Origin: DATAEG01 sp963703085
GTDB taxonomy: Bacteria > Actinomycetota > Actinomycetes > Mycobacteriales > Jatrophihabitantaceae
Assembly: GCA_963703085.1 (NCBI GenBank)
Contig: OY969789.1
Location: 2,604,001 to 2,668,000 of the forward strand
DNA: 64,000 nt
Direction of reading: 5' to 3'
Part shown: positions 26,946 to 34,676 of the stretch, piece after piece
Layout of the letters: each line of letters begins with the position of its first letter
How positions within the stretch are numbered: the first letter of the stretch is position 1
Program-made: the position numbers and the translations under genes
Notes under the pieces: generated by a model
What the model saw: the letters and a program-made list of their open reading frames with translations, nothing else
Database searches by the model: none
What the model was told of the DNA's origin: nothing

Positions 26946-27190
26946 CCGTGCTGGCCGGCGTGGACACGGACAAGGCCGCCCCGCTGGGTCTGCTTGTCTT
27001 GGTGCTGCTCTGTGTCGGCTGCTACTTCCTGTTCAAGTCGATGTCCCGGCACCTGCGCAAGGTCCGCGACGAGTGGCCGGCCGAGCTGCCGCAGTCGCCG
27101 AGCGGCGGGCAGCAGCCGACCTCGGCGAACCCGGCCGACCCGCCGGCACCGGAGAACTCGGAACCGGACGCGGCGCCTCCTCAGCCGTAG
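26942..27190 (+). CDS. Small single-span membrane protein coupled to mca
   Basis: This 82-aa protein has one hydrophobic helix (GLLVLVLLCVGCYFLF, residues 16-31), a basic cytoplasmic stretch (KSMSRHLRKVRDEW) and a Pro/Ala/Glu-rich tail. It overlaps mca by 4 bases, and its end overlaps the convergent WYL gene by 10 bp. From memory, Rv1083 occupies the same place after mca (Rv1082) in M. tuberculosis. No function is known; conservation of the pair suggests a link to mycothiol conjugate handling at the membrane. Confidence 0.75.
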   Translation: MTVLAGVDTDKAAPLGLLVLVLLCVGCYFLFKSMSRHLRKVRDEWPAELPQSPSGGQQPTSANPADPPAPENSEPDAAPPQP

Positions 27191-28167
27191 CGTGCCGCCA
27201 ACGTCCGGGCCGCCGCGGCAATCCGTTGCCGCAGCTCGTCCGGTGCCAGCACCTCCACCTCATCGCCGAGCTGCAGCAGCGCATGCAATCCGTGTTCGAC
27301 CGACTCGATCGGCACCTGGGTTTGCACCCAGCCTCGGGCGTCCGGTTCGGACGCCTCCGCCGCAGCAACGGCGGCCGGGATGCGACCGAGCAGGAAGCTC
27401 AGCTGCTGAGCCCGCGGTCCGAGCCGAACGCTGGCACGTTGCTGATACAGCCGCCGGGCGTAACTGGCCTGGTACTCCGACCAGAACGAGTCGAGAGTCC
27501 AGCCGTCCGGACGGATGAACTTCTGCTCGCTCGCCGAAGCCACCAGCACCCGGGAGACCCGGTAGGTACGCGCCGCGGCAACTGTCCGGCCGCCCTCTGA
27601 CGGCGCGGCGACGAGATACCAGTGGCCGGCCTTCAGAACGAGCCCGAGCGGTGCCAGCGTGCGCTCGACCGGACCACTGCGCCCGGTGCGCTGGTACCGC
27701 ACCGACAGCTCGCGCTCGGTCCATACCGCGTCGGCGACGGTGGCCAGCAGCGGCGGCGTCTCGGGCTCGGCGAGCCAGCCAGGAGCATCGAGCAGGAAGC
27801 GCTCGCCGACCTCGCTGGCCCGGGTCCGCAATTCGGCGGGCAATGCGGCGAGCAGCTTGAGCTGCGCCGCGGCCAGCACGCTGCCCAAACCGAGTTCTGC
27901 CGCCGGGCCGGGGAGGCCGGCGAACGCCAGCGCACCAGCCTCGTCGTCGCTCAGCGAACTGACCGTGCCGCGGAATCCCTCGACGAGCCGGTAGCCGCCG
28001 CTGCGGCCGCGCACCGAGTACACCGGGACGCCGGCCGCACTCAACGAGTCGAAGTCGCGGTAGATCGTGCGCAGGGAGACCTCGTGCTCCGCGGCAAGTT
28101 GCGCGGCGCTGACCTGGCCGTGCACCCGCAACGACAACAGGATGGCCAGCAGCCGGCTCGCACGCAC
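27181..28167 (-). CDS. WYL-domain transcription regulator (YafY type)
   Basis: This is a 328-aa regulator. An N-terminal HTH (RASRLLAILLSLRVHGQVSA, VSLRTIYRDFDSLSAAGVPV) is followed by a WYL domain (LAPLGLVLKAGHWYLVAAPS, RTYRVSRVL) and a WCX extension. WYL proteins sense a ligand through the WYL barrel. GTG 28167 was chosen; the in-frame extension to 28695 covers the divergent gene. An operator-like palindrome at 28186-28210 lies just upstream and faces the divergent DUF3224 gene, so the protein probably controls both. Confidence 0.88.
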   Translation of the reverse strand: MRASRLLAILLSLRVHGQVSAAQLAAEHEVSLRTIYRDFDSLSAAGVPVYSVRGRSGGYRLVEGFRGTVSSLSDDEAGALAFAGLPGPAAELGLGSVLAAAQLKLLAALPAELRTRASEVGERFLLDAPGWLAEPETPPLLATVADAVWTERELSVRYQRTGRSGPVERTLAPLGLVLKAGHWYLVAAPSEGGRTVAAARTYRVSRVLVASASEQKFIRPDGWTLDSFWSEYQASYARRLYQQRASVRLGPRAQQLSFLLGRIPAAVAAAEASEPDARGWVQTQVPIESVEHGLHALLQLGDEVEVLAPDELRQRIAAAARTLAARYG

Positions 28168-28185
28168 GCCGTCAGAATGCCAGAA

Positions 28186-28210
28186 ATACCTGACGTAGAT
28201 CGACAGGTAT
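28186..28210. promoter_or_regulatory. Palindromic operator between WYL regulator and DUF3224
   Basis: ATACCTGACG (28186-28195), spacer TAGAT, then CGACAGGTAT (28201-28210): nine of ten positions of the arms are complementary. The site is 19 bp upstream of the WYL start and 42 bp upstream of the DUF3224 start, where it would cover both promoters. It is probably the site of the WYL regulator itself. Confidence 0.68.
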
Positions 28211-28251
28211 AGCTGACATCCTCTGGCGTACCGACACCGAGGGGAGCATCG

Positions 28252-28668
28252 ATGAGCAACGAGAAGACCATCCAGACCGAGGTCACCGTGAGCGACTGGG
28301 ACGAGGAGCCGTACCCGAAGAGCGACGAGATGCCGAAGGTCTCGCTGGCCAGCTGGCACACCAGCTACGACGGCGAACTGTCCGGACGCGGCGAGGTCCG
28401 CGTGCTGCTGACCTACACCGGCGGTGATGCGGGCGACCCGCACACCCTGGAAGCCGACTACGTGGGTTACGAGAAGGTGGACGCCACCGTCGGCGACAAG
28501 ACCGGTGCATTCGTGCTGCGGGTGCGCGGCTCGCACGGCAAGGACGGGGCGGCCGGTACCGGCGAGATCGTTCCCGGCTCCGGCACCGGAGACTTCGCCG
28601 GATCGTCCGGCTCGTACGAAGGCACCGCGACTGCGATGACCTACCCGGTCACGTTTACCTTCGGCTGA
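28252..28668 (+). CDS. DUF3224 protein
   Basis: This 138-aa beta-rich protein matches the DUF3224/allene-oxide-cyclase-like barrel in layout: SLASWHTSYDGELSGRG, LLTYTGGD, FVLRVRGSHGKDGAAGTGEI, GTGDFAGSSGSYEGTATA. The Gly/Ser-rich strand ending is typical. The role is unknown; these genes often stand beside WYL or MerR regulators. It is divergent from the WYL gene across a palindromic operator, so it is probably its target. The next gene follows after 20 bp. Confidence 0.8.
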   Translation: MSNEKTIQTEVTVSDWDEEPYPKSDEMPKVSLASWHTSYDGELSGRGEVRVLLTYTGGDAGDPHTLEADYVGYEKVDATVGDKTGAFVLRVRGSHGKDGAAGTGEIVPGSGTGDFAGSSGSYEGTATAMTYPVTFTFG

Positions 28669-28688
28669 AGGCCTCGGGAGGTACCGGC

Positions 28689-29816
28689 ATGGCACCGAAG
28701 CCAGTGGACGCGAGCCGCCAGCAGGTGCTCGGCTACCGCTTCACCGTCCACCAGCTCGATCGTTCGGCGAAGCGGGTGGCCGACCTGCGGGTGCTGGACG
28801 TGGGCATTCAGGACAGCGCCGACTCGGCCGGACTCATCGTCGCCGCACGGCTGAAGGGCGCGGCCGGTGGCTGGGACCCGGCAGCCGATCGGTCGATCGC
28901 CTTGGCCTGGACGCTGCGCGGCTCGCCGCACCTGCACCGCACTGCTGATCTCGACCGGCTCGGCGCGGCGTTGTGGCCGCTGTCCGAGGCAGATGCGGTG
29001 ACCCGGCTGGGCCGAACCGGCCTCGAAATGAAGAAGCAAGGCATCAGCGCGCTGGATACGTTCGCCGAGAGCGTCAGGGTGATCCGATCGACGGTCAGTA
29101 AGCCGATGGCCAAGGGGGCCGCCAGCGCAGCCGTGACTCGAGCGGCGCCGCCGATAGTCAGCAGTTACTGCCGCGCGTGCAAAGCGACGCACGTCTCGGA
29201 TCTGGTGCTTCGGCAGGGCAGCCTGCCGGCCGGCATCGAGTTGGAGATCGATACCTCGCCCCCGGTGTTGCAGCGGCGGACGAAGGCGCGCGCGATCCAC
29301 GCACTGGACCGGGCTGCGTTCGACGACGTGGTACGTGCGTTCCTGCGCCTCAACGGCCCGGCGTCACCGGCCGAGGTGGCCTGGTTCCTCGGCGCCCGAC
29401 GCGCCGACGTCGCCGAGCATTGGCCGGACGGCCTTGCGCCCGTCCACGTCGAGGGCCGGGAACTGTGGTTACCCGCCTCGGACCTGACCCGGTTGCGCCG
29501 GGTGAAGCCGGGCGGCCCGTCGGTCCGGCTGCTGGCGCCGTTCGACCCCTATATGCAGACCAGCGACCGCGAGTTCCTGGTGCCACGCGCGGCCGATCGA
29601 AAGGCGCTGTGGCCGGTGCTCGGCCGCCCGGGAACCCTGCTGGTCGACGGGGAGGTGCTCGGCCTGTGGCGTCCGAAGAAGTCGGGAAAGAAGCTGCGGG
29701 TGGCGCTCACCGCGTTCGGTCCGGTGACCGCGAAGACGAAGGCGCTCGCCGAAGACGAAGCCGAGCGAATGGCTGCCGTCCGCGGCGCATCAGACGTCGC
29801 TGTGACCTGGGCCTGA
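28689..29816 (+). CDS. AlkZ/YcaQ-like winged-helix protein, possible DNA glycosylase
   Basis: This 375-aa protein is of the HTH_42 (winged helix DNA-binding) family, which includes the DNA glycosylases AlkZ and YcaQ that remove bulky alkyl lesions and unhook cross-links. Tandem winged-helix segments, FTVHQLDRSAKRVA near the N-terminus (a Q-hydrophobic-D string resembling the YcaQ catalytic motif) and the signature RLLAPFDPYMQTSDREFLVP are visible. The C-terminal barrel part has LVDGEVLGLWRPKKSGKKL. GGGAGG at 28676-28681 is its ribosome site. Not all HTH_42 proteins are glycosylases, so the enzymatic call is tentative. Confidence 0.72.
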   Translation: MAPKPVDASRQQVLGYRFTVHQLDRSAKRVADLRVLDVGIQDSADSAGLIVAARLKGAAGGWDPAADRSIALAWTLRGSPHLHRTADLDRLGAALWPLSEADAVTRLGRTGLEMKKQGISALDTFAESVRVIRSTVSKPMAKGAASAAVTRAAPPIVSSYCRACKATHVSDLVLRQGSLPAGIELEIDTSPPVLQRRTKARAIHALDRAAFDDVVRAFLRLNGPASPAEVAWFLGARRADVAEHWPDGLAPVHVEGRELWLPASDLTRLRRVKPGGPSVRLLAPFDPYMQTSDREFLVPRAADRKALWPVLGRPGTLLVDGEVLGLWRPKKSGKKLRVALTAFGPVTAKTKALAEDEAERMAAVRGASDVAVTWA

Positions 29817-29839
29817 CCCTGTGCCGATGCAGCGGCCCC

Positions 29840-30310
29840 TCAGTGCGGGTCGTCCCGGATCCGGCCGCGTCCGGACTTGATCCGGGAGCGGTGCACCTTG
29901 GCATCGACGCGGCGCGCTCGGGCCGCGCGGGACGGCCGGGTGGCCCGGCGAGCCGGCGCCGGCGGCTCGAGCGCGGCCTGCAAGCGGGCAGCCAGCCGCT
30001 CCCGCGCTGCCACCCGGTTGCGCAACTGAGCACGGTGCTCCGACGCGGTGACCACCAGTTCGCCGTCCACGAGCGTCTCGGCCAACCGAGCGAGCACCCG
30101 TTCCCGTTGGTCGGGCCGCAGCGCGCGCGAAGTACGCACGGCGAAGCGCAGCTCCACCCTGCTGTCGGCGGTATTCACCGACTGCCCACCGGGCCCGGAC
30201 GAGCGGCTGAACCGCTCCACCAACTCATCCGCGGGGATCACCAACCCAGCAGGCAACCCACGACCCGGCGGCAGAACCAGGTCGCCGGTGGGATCGGACC
30301 GCGGACTCAT
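29840..30310 (-). CDS. arfB: Peptidyl-tRNA hydrolase ArfB (ribosome rescue)
   Basis: This 156-aa release-factor-like protein frees nascent chains from ribosomes stalled without a stop codon. The catalytic GGQ lies at residues 41-43 (RSSGPGGQSVNTADSRVEL). The Arg/Lys-rich tail (RRATRPSRAARARRV, KVHRSRIKSGRGRIR) is the segment that enters the empty mRNA channel. No stop-codon-reading domain is present. The start is ATG 30310. It is convergent with the glycosylase-like gene, 23 bp between ends. Confidence 0.92.
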   Translation of the reverse strand: MSPRSDPTGDLVLPPGRGLPAGLVIPADELVERFSRSSGPGGQSVNTADSRVELRFAVRTSRALRPDQRERVLARLAETLVDGELVVTASEHRAQLRNRVAARERLAARLQAALEPPAPARRATRPSRAARARRVDAKVHRSRIKSGRGRIRDDPH

Positions 30311-30405
30311 CCCGTCATCGTGCCTTGCCGCCCAACGCCGTGCAGCCGAACCGCCACCGCGACACGAGCCGCGAATGCGCTGGAGCGGCACTCTAGGGTT
30401 GTCCC

Positions 30406-31437
30406 GTGCTGGTGGATGATGGGCGATCGGCCGCGCGCAGCTGGGTGGCCGGGCACGCAGCAGCGCGGCCTGACTTTCGCGGCGCGTTCTTCACCGGCTC
30501 CGCGGCTGCGGCGCCGGCCACCGCGGAGCTGGCCCGCACGTCGGACGTAGACGTGACGGTGGTGCTGGCCGCGGCCGACGTACCGCCCAAGCCCGGGAAG
30601 CTCCGCTCCGGGGGAGCACTCCTCGATGTCACGTATCTGTCGCTGCACGCCTTGGCTGATCCGGACGAGGTAGCCGGCAACTACTACCTGGCGCCGAGCT
30701 TCCGCACCGATCAGGTCATCGCCGATCCCACCGGGCAGCTCGGCATCCTGCGCGAGCGGATCGCAGCGACCTTCGACGCCTCCGAGCAGGTGCTGCGCCG
30801 CTGCGCGAACGTCTTCGGCATGCTGCAGAGCCGTTTGCACGAGCTGGATGCAGCCGCGCCCTGGCATGAGTTGATCACCGCCTGGATGTTCCCCACCAGC
30901 CTGACGACCCAGGTGGTGCTGACGGCGGCCCGGCGACCGCCTACCGTGCGGCGGCGCTATCTCGATGCACGTGAGGTGCTGACCAGGCATGGCGACCCCG
31001 AGACCTACCAGGCTCTGCTTTGGCAGCTCGGCTGTGCGGACTGCGATCGTGGCACGGTGCAGCGCCATCTCGAGACGCTGGCTGGCAGCTTCGACGATGC
31101 GGCCGCGGTGGCACGCACGCCGTTCTTCTTCTCGTCCGACATCACTGCTGAGGCGCGCGCGGTGTCGATCGACGGCAGTCAGGAACTCATCGATGCCGGC
31201 AACCATCGGGAGGCGGTCTTCTGGATCGTGGCAACCTTCGCCCGCTGCCAGCAGATTCTCGTTGCCGACGCCTCCGCCGACGTGCGAGAGCGGGGGGCGG
31301 CGCGGTTCGGTGCCGCAGTTCGCGACCTACTCGGCCTCGGCGCACCGGGCGATTTGCGGGCTCGCCGCGATCAGCTGAACAGCTTCCTTCCCGCGTTGCA
31401 GCACACCGCCGAGAAGTTGGTCGCTGCTACGGGGTAG
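30406..31437 (+). CDS. Nucleotidyltransferase-fold protein of unknown function
   Basis: This 343-aa protein has a GTG start at 30406. The N-terminal part reads AFFTGSAAAAPATAELARTSDVDVTVVL, resembling the Pol-beta nucleotidyltransferase signature: a GS loop, then a D-x-D pair (SDVDV). The helical remainder includes WHELITAWMFPTSLTTQVV, RRRYLDAREVLTRHG and a C-terminal QLNSFLPALQHTAEKL. Standalone proteins of this class include aminoglycoside-type nucleotidyltransferases, but nothing specific to drug resistance is visible. The end overlaps the convergent pepP-like gene by 11 bp. Confidence 0.6.
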   Translation: MLVDDGRSAARSWVAGHAAARPDFRGAFFTGSAAAAPATAELARTSDVDVTVVLAAADVPPKPGKLRSGGALLDVTYLSLHALADPDEVAGNYYLAPSFRTDQVIADPTGQLGILRERIAATFDASEQVLRRCANVFGMLQSRLHELDAAAPWHELITAWMFPTSLTTQVVLTAARRPPTVRRRYLDAREVLTRHGDPETYQALLWQLGCADCDRGTVQRHLETLAGSFDDAAAVARTPFFFSSDITAEARAVSIDGSQELIDAGNHREAVFWIVATFARCQQILVADASADVRERGAARFGAAVRDLLGLGAPGDLRARRDQLNSFLPALQHTAEKLVAATG

Positions 31438-32938
31438 CCGGCGTGCTCTGCACCTCGCGCATCCAGTCCGTCACGGCGTCAGGCTCCCGGGGCAGTGCCG
31501 CGGAGAGGTTCACCGGTGCACCGTCGGTGACCAGGATGTCGTCCTCGATGCGCACCCCGATACCGCGCAGTTCCGCCGGCACCGTCTCGTCGTGGGTCTG
31601 GAAATACAGGCCCGGCTCGACGGTGAGAACGTAGCCGGCCTCGAGAGCGCCCTTGTAGACCTCGGTACGGGCGGCCGCGCAGTCGTGCACGTCGATGCCG
31701 AGCATGTGCGAGGTGGCATGCAGCGTGTAGCGCCGGTGCAACCCCGCTCCGGGACGCTCTGGGTCCGACGCGCAGGAGACGTCCGCGGTGACCGGCAGGA
31801 TGCCCCACGAGTGCAGGTAGTCGGCCAGTACCCACATTGCGGCGTTGTGCGCGGCGACGAAGTCCGCGCCGGCCTTCACCTCGGCGATGCCGGCCTCCTG
31901 CGCCTCGAACACGGCGCGGTAGACCTTGAGCTGCTCGGGCGACCAGTCGCCACTGATCGGCATGGTGCGGGTGACGTCCGCGGTGTAGAGCTCGTCGGTT
32001 TCCACGCCCATATCGGCAAGCAGCAACTGACCGGGCCCGACGTCACCGTTGTTTCGCCACCAGTGCAGCACGGTGCCGTGCGACCCGGAGCCGACAATCG
32101 AGGTGTAGCCGACCTCGTTGCCCTCCATTCGGGCGCGTCGCCAGAACGTCCCTTCCAGCCACCGTTCACCTCGGCGGCCGCCGGCGGCGAGGACTACCGG
32201 AATCTCCCGGGCCACGTCGGCGAAGCCGCGCGTTGTCGCGTCGCAAGCCGCCTGCAATCGGCTGATCTCCCAGGCGTCCTTGGTCAGGCGCAGCTCGTCG
32301 AGCACGGTGGACAACGGTGCGGACGCAGCATTCGGCAGCAAGGCGTCGACGTAGCTGTCGAAGCCGGTCAGTACCGCGGCCGGCCGATCCCGCCACGGGC
32401 CGATCGCGCCGGCCAGGTCAGCGAGCCCGCGCACCGGCAGGCCGAGCCGCTCGCTCGTCTCGGTGGGAGTGGGCACTCCGCCGACCCAGAGCGCGCCGTG
32501 CAGCCTGCTGGTGAAGTACGCGACGTCGCCGGGTGCCGCGTACTCGCGGATGAACAGTGTGCTGTCGTGCCCGCTGCCGTTGGGTGTCAGCACCAGCACG
32601 GCGTCTTCGGTCGTCTCACCGGTCAGCCAGGTGAACGAACTCGCAGCGCGGTACGGGTATTCGGTGTCGTTGGCGCGCGTCGTCAGTACCCCCGACGGGA
32701 CCACCACGAGCTGCCCAGGAAACTTCGCGCTCAGCGCCGCGCGGCGCGCAGCGGCCGGCGCGGCCCCATCGGGCCGGGCCGGGTGCGGCATCACCGGTGC
32801 CGGTCCCCACGACTCGGCGATCGCGGTGCGCAGCTCGGCAGACATCGGGATGTCGTGCGAGGCGACGTCCGCCGCGGGCACTGCCGCCGCGGTCTCGGGA
32901 GTGATCGGGTCAGCGGGCGCGGTGCTCTCGTCGCTCAT
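31427..32938 (-). CDS. pepP: Xaa-Pro aminopeptidase (M24B)
   Basis: This 503-aa di-metal peptidase removes N-terminal residues preceding proline. An N-terminal AMP_N domain (about residues 60-220) is followed by the pita-bread M24 domain. Metal ligands are in place: the two Asp in MGVETDELYTADVTRTMP, His in LHATSHMLGIDVHD, Glu in VLTVEPGLYF and Glu in GVRIEDDILV. Start ATG 32938 was chosen over the in-frame 33496, whose extension covers the divergent gene. A long Ala/Pro-rich N-terminal extension precedes the fold. Confidence 0.9.
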   Translation of the reverse strand: MSDESTAPADPITPETAAAVPAADVASHDIPMSAELRTAIAESWGPAPVMPHPARPDGAAPAAARRAALSAKFPGQLVVVPSGVLTTRANDTEYPYRAASSFTWLTGETTEDAVLVLTPNGSGHDSTLFIREYAAPGDVAYFTSRLHGALWVGGVPTPTETSERLGLPVRGLADLAGAIGPWRDRPAAVLTGFDSYVDALLPNAASAPLSTVLDELRLTKDAWEISRLQAACDATTRGFADVAREIPVVLAAGGRRGERWLEGTFWRRARMEGNEVGYTSIVGSGSHGTVLHWWRNNGDVGPGQLLLADMGVETDELYTADVTRTMPISGDWSPEQLKVYRAVFEAQEAGIAEVKAGADFVAAHNAAMWVLADYLHSWGILPVTADVSCASDPERPGAGLHRRYTLHATSHMLGIDVHDCAAARTEVYKGALEAGYVLTVEPGLYFQTHDETVPAELRGIGVRIEDDILVTDGAPVNLSAALPREPDAVTDWMREVQSTPATP

Positions 32939-32977
32939 GCCGCGAAGTTTAGTGCCCGGACATGGCAGGCTGGAGCG

Positions 32978-34150
32978 ATGGCGGGCGCACGCGAGTACGA
33001 CGTCATCCTGGTCGGGGCGACGGGGTTCACCGGCGGATTGGTTGCCGAGTACCTGGCTCGGCGGATGCCGAGCGGCGGTCGCTGGGCCGTCGCCGGCCGC
33101 GACGCAACGAAACTCGCCGCCGTGCGGGACGGGCTCGGTTCGGCGGGGCGGGATGTCGGCCTGCTGCATGCCGACGTCACCGAGCCCGACTCTCTGGCCC
33201 CCATCGCTGAGGCCACCCGAGTGCTCGTCACGACGGTCGGCCCGTACCTGCGGCACGGTGAGCCGCTGGTTGCCGCCTGTGCGCAGGCGGGCACGCACTA
33301 TCTCGACCTCACCGGTGAGGCGGAGTTCGTCGACCGGATGTTTCTGAGTTACCACCAGCGGGCCGTCGAGTCCGGCGCACGCCTGGTGCACAGCTGTGGG
33401 TTCGACTCGGTGCCGTACGACCTGGGCGCGTACTTCACGGTCGGTCAGCTGCCCGAGCAGGTGCCGGTGCAGCTCGCCGGCTATGTGCAGGCACACGGCA
33501 GCATTTCCGGTGGCACCTACCAGTCCGCGATCACTGCGATGTCCAGACTGCGCTCAGCCCACCGCGTGGCCGCCCAGCGCAAACAGACGGAGCAGCGCCT
33601 GGTCGGCCGGCGGGCTCGCGCCGTGCCCGGTAGGCCGCATCGGATGACCGACCTCGGTGCCTGGGCAGTGCCTTTGCCGACCATCGACCCGGTGACGGTG
33701 GTGCGCACGGCACGCGCGCTGCCGCGATACGGACCGGACTTCAGCTACTCGCACTACGCCGCGGCGAAACACCTGTCGACGATCTCGCTCGGTGCGCTCG
33801 GATTCGGCAGCCTGATCGGTCTGGCGCAGATTCCGCCGGTGCGCCGGTTCCTGCTCGGTCGGGTGACAGCCGGATCCGGGCCGTCCGCGCAGCGCCGAGC
33901 AACATCGTGGTTTCGGGTGCGTTTCGTCGGCACCGGTGGCGGCGCGCGCGTCGTCACCGAGGTTCGCGGTGGAGATCCCGGATACGACTCGACAGCGGCG
34001 ATGCTGGCCGAGTCGGCGCTGTGCATGGCGTTCGACGATCTGCCGGAGATCAGCGGCCAGCTCACCCCCGCGGTTGCCTTCGGGCGGCCGCTGATCGACC
34101 GGCTGGTCGAGGCCGGCATCACCTTCGAGGTGGTCGATGCCGGTCGATGA
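32978..34150 (+). CDS. Saccharopine dehydrogenase-like / trans-enoyl reductase family
   Basis: This 390-aa Rossmann oxidoreductase reads DVILVGATGFTGGLVAEYLA at the N-terminus, then AVAGRDATKLAAV, VTTVGPYLRHGEPLVAACA, GTHYLDLTGEAEFVDRM and HSCGFDSVPYDLGAYF, the hallmark of the actinobacterial trans-acting enoyl reductase group (Rv2449c/Rv2953 type). In mycobacteria one member acts with phthiocerol synthases; no polyketide synthase is nearby here. The start is ATG 32978, with GGAG five bases away; the upstream ATG 32962 is in another frame. The end overlaps the GNAT gene by 14 bases. Confidence 0.82.
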   Translation: MAGAREYDVILVGATGFTGGLVAEYLARRMPSGGRWAVAGRDATKLAAVRDGLGSAGRDVGLLHADVTEPDSLAPIAEATRVLVTTVGPYLRHGEPLVAACAQAGTHYLDLTGEAEFVDRMFLSYHQRAVESGARLVHSCGFDSVPYDLGAYFTVGQLPEQVPVQLAGYVQAHGSISGGTYQSAITAMSRLRSAHRVAAQRKQTEQRLVGRRARAVPGRPHRMTDLGAWAVPLPTIDPVTVVRTARALPRYGPDFSYSHYAAAKHLSTISLGALGFGSLIGLAQIPPVRRFLLGRVTAGSGPSAQRRATSWFRVRFVGTGGGARVVTEVRGGDPGYDSTAAMLAESALCMAFDDLPEISGQLTPAVAFGRPLIDRLVEAGITFEVVDAGR

Positions 34151-34658
34151 GTCCGTGGCCATCCGCCCGCGTACCGACGCCGACCTGGCGTGCTGTGTCA
34201 GCGCGCTGCGCGCCGTGCACGAGTCCGACGGGTATCCGTCGCGGTGGGTCGAGGACCCGGTGGCCTTCCTGGTGCGCGAACCGCTGGCCGCCTGGGTGGC
34301 CGCCCGGGGCGGCACGATCCTGGGCCACGTCGCGCTGATGGTTCCGGACATGCCGTTCGTCGTCCAGTCGACCGGGTGGGGTCCGGAGCGGACAGCCGCG
34401 GTGGCCCGCCTCTTCACTGCGCCGGACGGCCGGCGCCTCGGCGTCGGTGCCGCGCTGCTGGACGTCGCAGTGCGGCAGGCGCGGTCGCTGGGCAGGCACC
34501 CGGTGCTGGACGTCGTGGCCGACGCGAAGCCGGCAGTGGCGATGTACGAGCGAGCCGGGTGGCGGCTTCTCGGCGAGGCGGCCGCGCCCTGGACCGATCG
34601 CGACGGGCGGCACCCGACGGTGCGCTACTACGCCGCACCGGACGCAGCCGGTGTTTGA
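34137..34658 (+). CDS. GNAT acetyltransferase
   Basis: This 173-aa GNAT fold protein has IRPRTDADLACCVSALRAVH at the first strand-helix, the acetyl-CoA loop RRLGVGAALLDVAVRQAR (Q/RxxGxG/A class) and VAMYERAGWRLLGEA at the end. The substrate cannot be told from sequence. Its start lies inside the preceding gene (14-base overlap in another frame), so the two are probably co-transcribed. It is convergent with copA, 18 bp between ends. Confidence 0.85.
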   Translation: MPVDESVAIRPRTDADLACCVSALRAVHESDGYPSRWVEDPVAFLVREPLAAWVAARGGTILGHVALMVPDMPFVVQSTGWGPERTAAVARLFTAPDGRRLGVGAALLDVAVRQARSLGRHPVLDVVADAKPAVAMYERAGWRLLGEAAAPWTDRDGRHPTVRYYAAPDAAGV

Positions 34659-34676
34659 CGGCCAGGTCCACGTTGG

